From Aurantiochytrium sp. KH105 (lineage: Eukaryota > Sar > Bigyra > Thraustochytrida > Thraustochytriidae), in assembly GCA_003116975.1 (NCBI GenBank), contig BGKB01000016.1:499127-563126 (forward strand): 64,000 bases of DNA, in the 5' to 3' direction. The notes under the pieces are model-generated. The model was not told where the DNA came from. It ran no database searches and worked only from the letters and a program-made list of their open reading frames with translations. This document shows positions 59,673 through 64,000 of this stretch, one piece after another; the first letter of the stretch is position 1, and each line of letters begins with the position of its first letter. The position numbers and the translations under genes were made by a program.

Positions 59673-62600
59673 ATGCTCGCCAAGGTCCACTACGCGGCGA
59701 GAAGCCTCAAGCCAAGGCGCAGCGACACAGAAAATGATGGTCAAATAGAGACCGGGACCGCTGCCGTAAATAAACCCAGACTCTGGAAAAAGGTCGAGGC
59801 CATTGCGTATCATCATCATCACGAGTGCCAAACCAGCACACCTGGCAACGCCAAGGACCCAGACTCTCGTAAACTCACCATTGTCGCCACTTGCAAAAAA
59901 TCGAGCGAGGCGCGCATCTATTCGCTCTATACCGGGACAGCCTCCAGCAAAGTTTTTCGCCAGAAAACCAAACTTCGCAAGGTCGCCTGTCTCGCGCTCT
60001 CCACCTCAGGGCGCTACGCGGCCGCAGCACTTCACGATCACCGTGCGGTCCACATCTTTGACCTCAATGACCTTGACCATCCGCTTTACGCCAGAGTCCC
60101 CTACCCTGAGACTCTCGCCAAAACGGAGACCCTCGATCCAGCTCCCGTTCATCTCGCCATTTCCGACGATGCTCGCTGTGTTCTTCTCACAACACCAAGC
60201 AATCAAATCTGGATGTACCATCCGCCATCGCCTCAGGCGTCCAAACCGGCTGTCCCGCTGATGTCCCGAAAACGTGCGCGTCCAGCTTGGCATCTCGTCG
60301 CCGAGAATCGCGCGCGCTGCCGCGCCGCGAAAGTTGAATGGTTGTCCACTCATGCCGAGCGAACTGCTGTCAATCTCACTCAAGTTTTCGTCTCCCCAGA
60401 TGTGGCGCGCAGGCGTTCTCTTGTTGCTCTCACTAGCCTCGCAACCGCCTGGGACCCATGGCGCGCAGAGTTCGTTCGGGAACACGGGCGAGCCCTTCAA
60501 ATACCGCTTCCGCATCGTGAGGTTGGAGCCGATGCAGTGCATTCGGTCAGACTCGCTGTGCAAACTTTGAAAAATGATGGCCAGCGGATGGCCTGCGCCG
60601 TAAATTTTGCTTCAAACACGCAGAGGGATCCCACGCTCCTTATTGCCTCTGCACAAACGACCCAGGCCATCGTTGTCTCTCTCAAAGAGCCCTTACGCTT
60701 GTCTGCTCAGGAAGCCATCTCTTTACGTGTATGTGACCTTTGCTGGACCTTTGATGCAACGTTTATTGCGTTGACGCTTTCCGACGGATCTCTCTGTGTC
60801 TTTACAGGTGGTGGGACCCCGATTGCGCTGGCAGCAACACCACACGGACCGCGATTTGCCTCTCGGCTCTTTTTTCGCAGCCTCGAGCCTTTTGAAGCAA
60901 GCGGCAAGATTGACCCTCATTTTGCTCTTGCAAGACACGCAAGTCTGCCTGAAATCACATGGTGTGACGGAAATCGTAACCTCGTTCACCTCATGCTCCC
61001 TGGTCATCGTCTCGCCCAGCGCGTTCGCACGTCGCTTCGTTTCGGCCAATCCTTCATTTCGGTTGCGCGGGCGCTCATTGAACGCTTACCCGGCGAGGCG
61101 CACCGTTCAGAGGACCAAGATGCACTTTCGTTTTTCCAACAATGTCAAAAGGACGGTCTTGACAATGTAGCAGACAAGTTGTCCCCTATGGTGCAAGGCT
61201 TAGCGGCCTCGAAACACTCCTCCGACGTGGAACGAGCGTTGCAAGCGTGGGCGCTGTGCACATTTGCGGGGCCACTCGTATGGACACCCGCAGAACGTGC
61301 GCTCGCCTCAGCTGTGGCACGTTGCACTGCACGTGCCGTGCGTCGTGCTCTCGCAGACCAGCCGCGCGAGGCCCTCGCGGCTGCCTCGCATGCTATCTCC
61401 CTCGCTCAGGCTCACGCGCAAGGTGCGCGACATGCGGTCATGCTCACAGAACACATGGTGCGCAGCCTCGTGCGCGATGAACACTTTCATTTGGCCTTGC
61501 ACCTATTGCGCTTTGCCGAAGCCTCGCTCCGGCACGCTGCAACAGAAGCAGCGGCGTCGGATGGAACGATCTTTGACCGCCAGTGGACCGATCTAGGCAA
61601 TGCTGCGAAAGACGCTGCCTCGATTGAACATGAAGCATTGGCGCGTGCTGTGCTCGCGTACGTGCAGCAGCGTAAAGCCGCCTGGAATGCGCAACGCATC
61701 GAGTCCCGGCATTCACGAAGAGCCAACGTCGAAATCGATGCGGAAGACCTCCGAGGAAACAGACTGACGCATGCACATGTTCCTTCAGGCGACGATTATT
61801 TCCTCGCAGGTCAATATGAGGACGCAGAAGCTGCATATGCTCGAGATCCAGACGGCAGTTATCCGCTCATGTGTCTCCTTCTTCGCCGCATGCATCTCAA
61901 AGAGGCGATCCTGGCAGCACGGACCTGGTGGGCGCACGCGGAGACTCGGGCTGCTCATCAAGGCGCACTTCGACTTCTGGGCACCGTCATGGCCGCAGAA
62001 TTTCTCAATGACCCAAATCTTGCAGCCGTACCGAGTCCATGTGCCCACCCCACACGCAGGTCCGTCCGCTGGCTCGATCTCGGTCTCCTTGCACGTCAGA
62101 GCAAGCGCGTGGCAGATTGGAACCCGGCTCTGGCCAGTATGTTCCTGGCGACCGCTGACGGCATTGGCATCGCCCATCGCGTGCTTGCTTCAACGAGAGA
62201 CCCGCGACACGCATTGAGCGCGCTTGCCCATTCGGCTGTCCGCGCTCGCTTTGAAGCTTCGCAGCGCGCCGATATTTTTCAACGCCAGCTTGTCGCTCAG
62301 CTCGTTGTCCGCGACCTCCAATCTTGCGCACGCATTGTTTTGCATGTGCAGACCTTCAAAGAGTCCGATGCAGTGTGTATGGCGCTTCTTTGGATCCTTC
62401 TCGTTGACCTGGACATGGCCGTTTTCGAGGACAAGGTCGACCGCTTTGCATTTTCAGCTCAAAGGGTCGACGTCAATCAGTCTCGCAGAGTTCACCCGGC
62501 TATTTTCATTGGCAAACTCGCACTGCTTCTCTCGTGGACTTCAGGATGCAAAATGACGTGGCGCAATGTGTTATGCGGAGACGACGTTCCCATGTCGCCC

Positions 62601-64000
62601 TTTGTCGCGGCTTGGCGGCCCTTGCTACAAAGTCTAGCTCTTCAATTCTGGCGCATTACCACTTCACAAAAACCCAATCCCCAGCTGTCTGACTTTTTGC
62701 GCTCGCATGGGAGGACGCAGTATCTTCCCGGAGAGGAGATGGTCAAATGCGCCGAAACTGGAGATCAGCGCTTCGTCGAAATAATGGACGTTCTGCTCGG
62801 AGGGCCAACTTCTCTTGAAAACGAAAAGAGCCATCACAAATCTCCATCGGCGTCCAAGCTTCAAGTCGACGTTCCCGCTGAGGTTTCGCCCGACCAGGTC
62901 GGGGGTAGTCCCATAGCCTCACCATCAACGCCACCCGAATCGCTATCTTTAAGCACCCGCGAACCGTTCGATACTGCAAGTGGATCTGCAAACGATGCAA
63001 GACCACATCAAGGCGACGGCGACCTCGAAAGGAGTCGAACCGTTGACGAAAGTCTATCTATGGAAGAACTGACGCAAGCCTCGCAAGTATCTGACCCAAG
63101 AGAAGAAGAGCATGAGTTGCTTCTTGACGATCTTCGCGTTGACGCAGGCTCGGAAAGCAGCGAAATTGCAAGTATTCGATCGTATCCAACCTCGGCACCC
63201 GAAACCTGTGAAAAAAATGAGAGTGAGAGTAGCCATTCGGATCTTGACCTTTCCGCAAGCGAGAGCGAAAGTCCGAGCGCGGACGATCCCAGCCCTTGGA
63301 TTTTCTCAAGGCATCAAGCTGAGCAAAGGCCTCAGGCTGAGCAAAGTATTTTGCAAGAGGATCGCGCGCGCGCTCTTGCGGACGAGAGAGCCCTCGACAT
63401 ACTCGGACGCTTACGTGACCAGTACGAAGACATGTGTAAGGCTCTTGAGCGCGTGCATTTCAGACAGCGCGACGCAGAGGTTCGGCAGGAGACAAGACTT
63501 CACGATGCACTCGGGGGCTTTGCTGCTCGCCTTGAAGACATTGCAGGTGCACTTGCGGCACGACCAACGACAGAAGAGATACAAGCTTTGACTCAAACAT
63601 TTTCTAACTCGAACATGGGTCTGGGCCAGGGTAAACCTGGAGAAAGCGAAGACAGCGACGAAGAAGTCCACGAAGCTGGGAACGATAAACAGAGCGGAAG
63701 CGACGATGAGCAGAGCATACAGAGCGAAGACGAGCCCACTGCAGCGACAGGAATTGCCGCACGGAGGTTTCTGCTTCGCGTGCGTCGTGCACCTTTGGCC
63801 ACCAGCACGCTTCGAGAACCTGTTGATGACTTGGATGTTGCGCCACGTGATAATATGACATTGAGACCAAGCACGCCACCACGAGCCAAACCACGTCCGC
63901 TGTCTTCTATGCCATCAGAGATTGGGAGTTTGCCGCCTCTCCTCATGCCGCATCCGACGACTACGGAAACGTCAAGGATGCACCAACATCGAATCAAGCA
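59673..64000 (+). CDS. CPLANE1 (JBTS17)-like ciliogenesis protein, 3' end outside the window
   Basis: One uninterrupted frame of 1,442 codons that runs off the right edge; the stop lies beyond it. The start is the first in-frame ATG (59673, G at -3). The N-terminal ~440 residues look like degenerate WD-type propeller repeats (for example LALSTSGRYAAAALHDHRAV and VCDLCWTFDATFIALTLSDG, the latter from about residue 352). Then comes a HFALARHASLPEITWCDG block (about 415-432). This order and these blocks resemble, from memory, the N-terminal region of CPLANE1, a ciliary transition/basal-body protein of the CPLANE complex. Residues ~500-1040 are helical with TPR-like units (DDYFLAGQYEDAEAAYARDP near 704-723). 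After ~1050 it is Ser/Pro/acidic with a coiled coil near 1230-1310. The name needs a profile search; a large WD-plus-helix scaffold is certain. Confidence 0.6.
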   Translation, partial: MLAKVHYAARSLKPRRSDTENDGQIETGTAAVNKPRLWKKVEAIAYHHHHECQTSTPGNAKDPDSRKLTIVATCKKSSEARIYSLYTGTASSKVFRQKTKLRKVACLALSTSGRYAAAALHDHRAVHIFDLNDLDHPLYARVPYPETLAKTETLDPAPVHLAISDDARCVLLTTPSNQIWMYHPPSPQASKPAVPLMSRKRARPAWHLVAENRARCRAAKVEWLSTHAERTAVNLTQVFVSPDVARRRSLVALTSLATAWDPWRAEFVREHGRALQIPLPHREVGADAVHSVRLAVQTLKNDGQRMACAVNFASNTQRDPTLLIASAQTTQAIVVSLKEPLRLSAQEAISLRVCDLCWTFDATFIALTLSDGSLCVFTGGGTPIALAATPHGPRFASRLFFRSLEPFEASGKIDPHFALARHASLPEITWCDGNRNLVHLMLPGHRLAQRVRTSLRFGQSFISVARALIERLPGEAHRSEDQDALSFFQQCQKDGLDNVADKLSPMVQGLAASKHSSDVERALQAWALCTFAGPLVWTPAERALASAVARCTARAVRRALADQPREALAAASHAISLAQAHAQGARHAVMLTEHMVRSLVRDEHFHLALHLLRFAEASLRHAATEAAASDGTIFDRQWTDLGNAAKDAASIEHEALARAVLAYVQQRKAAWNAQRIESRHSRRANVEIDAEDLRGNRLTHAHVPSGDDYFLAGQYEDAEAAYARDPDGSYPLMCLLLRRMHLKEAILAARTWWAHAETRAAHQGALRLLGTVMAAEFLNDPNLAAVPSPCAHPTRRSVRWLDLGLLARQSKRVADWNPALASMFLATADGIGIAHRVLASTRDPRHALSALAHSAVRARFEASQRADIFQRQLVAQLVVRDLQSCARIVLHVQTFKESDAVCMALLWILLVDLDMAVFEDKVDRFAFSAQRVDVNQSRRVHPAIFIGKLALLLSWTSGCKMTWRNVLCGDDVPMSPFVAAWRPLLQSLALQFWRITTSQKPNPQLSDFLRSHGRTQYLPGEEMVKCAETGDQRFVEIMDVLLGGPTSLENEKSHHKSPSASKLQVDVPAEVSPDQVGGSPIASPSTPPESLSLSTREPFDTASGSANDARPHQGDGDLERSRTVDESLSMEELTQASQVSDPREEEHELLLDDLRVDAGSESSEIASIRSYPTSAPETCEKNESESSHSDLDLSASESESPSADDPSPWIFSRHQAEQRPQAEQSILQEDRARALADERALDILGRLRDQYEDMCKALERVHFRQRDAEVRQETRLHDALGGFAARLEDIAGALAARPTTEEIQALTQTFSNSNMGLGQGKPGESEDSDEEVHEAGNDKQSGSDDEQSIQSEDEPTAATGIAARRFLLRVRRAPLATSTLREPVDDLDVAPRDNMTLRPSTPPRAKPRPLSSMPSEIGSLPPLLMPHPTTTETSRMHQHRIK

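Noticed and set aside
59486-59737. 83-codon opening starting with ATG at 59486
   Set aside because: In a different frame from the CPLANE1-like gene, overlaps its start and has a basic, low-complexity composition.

Overview
This window is nuclear DNA from a microbial eukaryote. It is GC-rich, its genes are separated by microsatellite-laden spacers, and nearly all coding regions are single long ORFs. Only two genes need introns (one in the second NIPA-type gene, two in the DHHC gene), and all three introns have GT..AG ends. Typical eukaryotic products are present: a 20S proteasome beta subunit, alkaline ceramidase, DHHC acyltransferase, calpain, a Sec14/GOLD protein and a CPLANE1-like ciliary protein. 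This mix fits a flagellated stramenopile such as a thraustochytrid (Labyrinthulomycetes), but that assignment is inferred from style and gene content and has not been tested by search.

Layout. 0.7-9.9 kb: four minus-strand genes (TIR-MORN protein, alkaline ceramidase-like, NIPA-type Mg2+ transporter A, acylated LIM protein). 11-17 kb: two plus-strand genes, NIPA paralogue B and a very large membrane-anchored fusion of a TTL-type ATP-grasp ligase with an AstE/AspA-type zinc hydrolase. 17-33.8 kb: a compact, mixed-strand region with a hypothetical protein, a nuclear coiled-coil protein, a SulP transporter without STAS domain, proteasome beta-1 (PSMB1), a VOC dioxygenase-like protein, a Sec14-GOLD lipid-transfer protein, an ammonium transporter and a DHHC palmitoyltransferase. 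34.2-44.8 kb: a calpain fused to an EML-type HELP/WD40 region, then two tandem 7TM paralogues of a family I do not recognise. 44.8-56.5 kb: an 11.6 kb stretch with no convincing gene, full of tandem repeats. 56.5-64 kb: a low-complexity putative nuclear regulator, then a long ORF (over 1,440 residues in this window) that leaves the window on the right and resembles CPLANE1/JBTS17.

Functionally this looks like ordinary chromosomal housekeeping plus transport (Mg2+, sulfate-type anions, ammonium), membrane-lipid and lipid-anchor biology (ceramidase, Sec14-GOLD, DHHC) and microtubule/cilium biology (calpain-EML, CPLANE1-like). I see no operons, rRNA, confident tRNA, CRISPR arrays or transposons. 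The most unusual items are the domain fusions (TTL + zinc hydrolase; calpain + EML; TIR + MORN), the tandem 7TM pair with a shared tail motif, and the repeat-rich desert with a cluster of helically spaced near-palindromes. ATG starts were chosen over longer non-ATG openings wherever the two differed.
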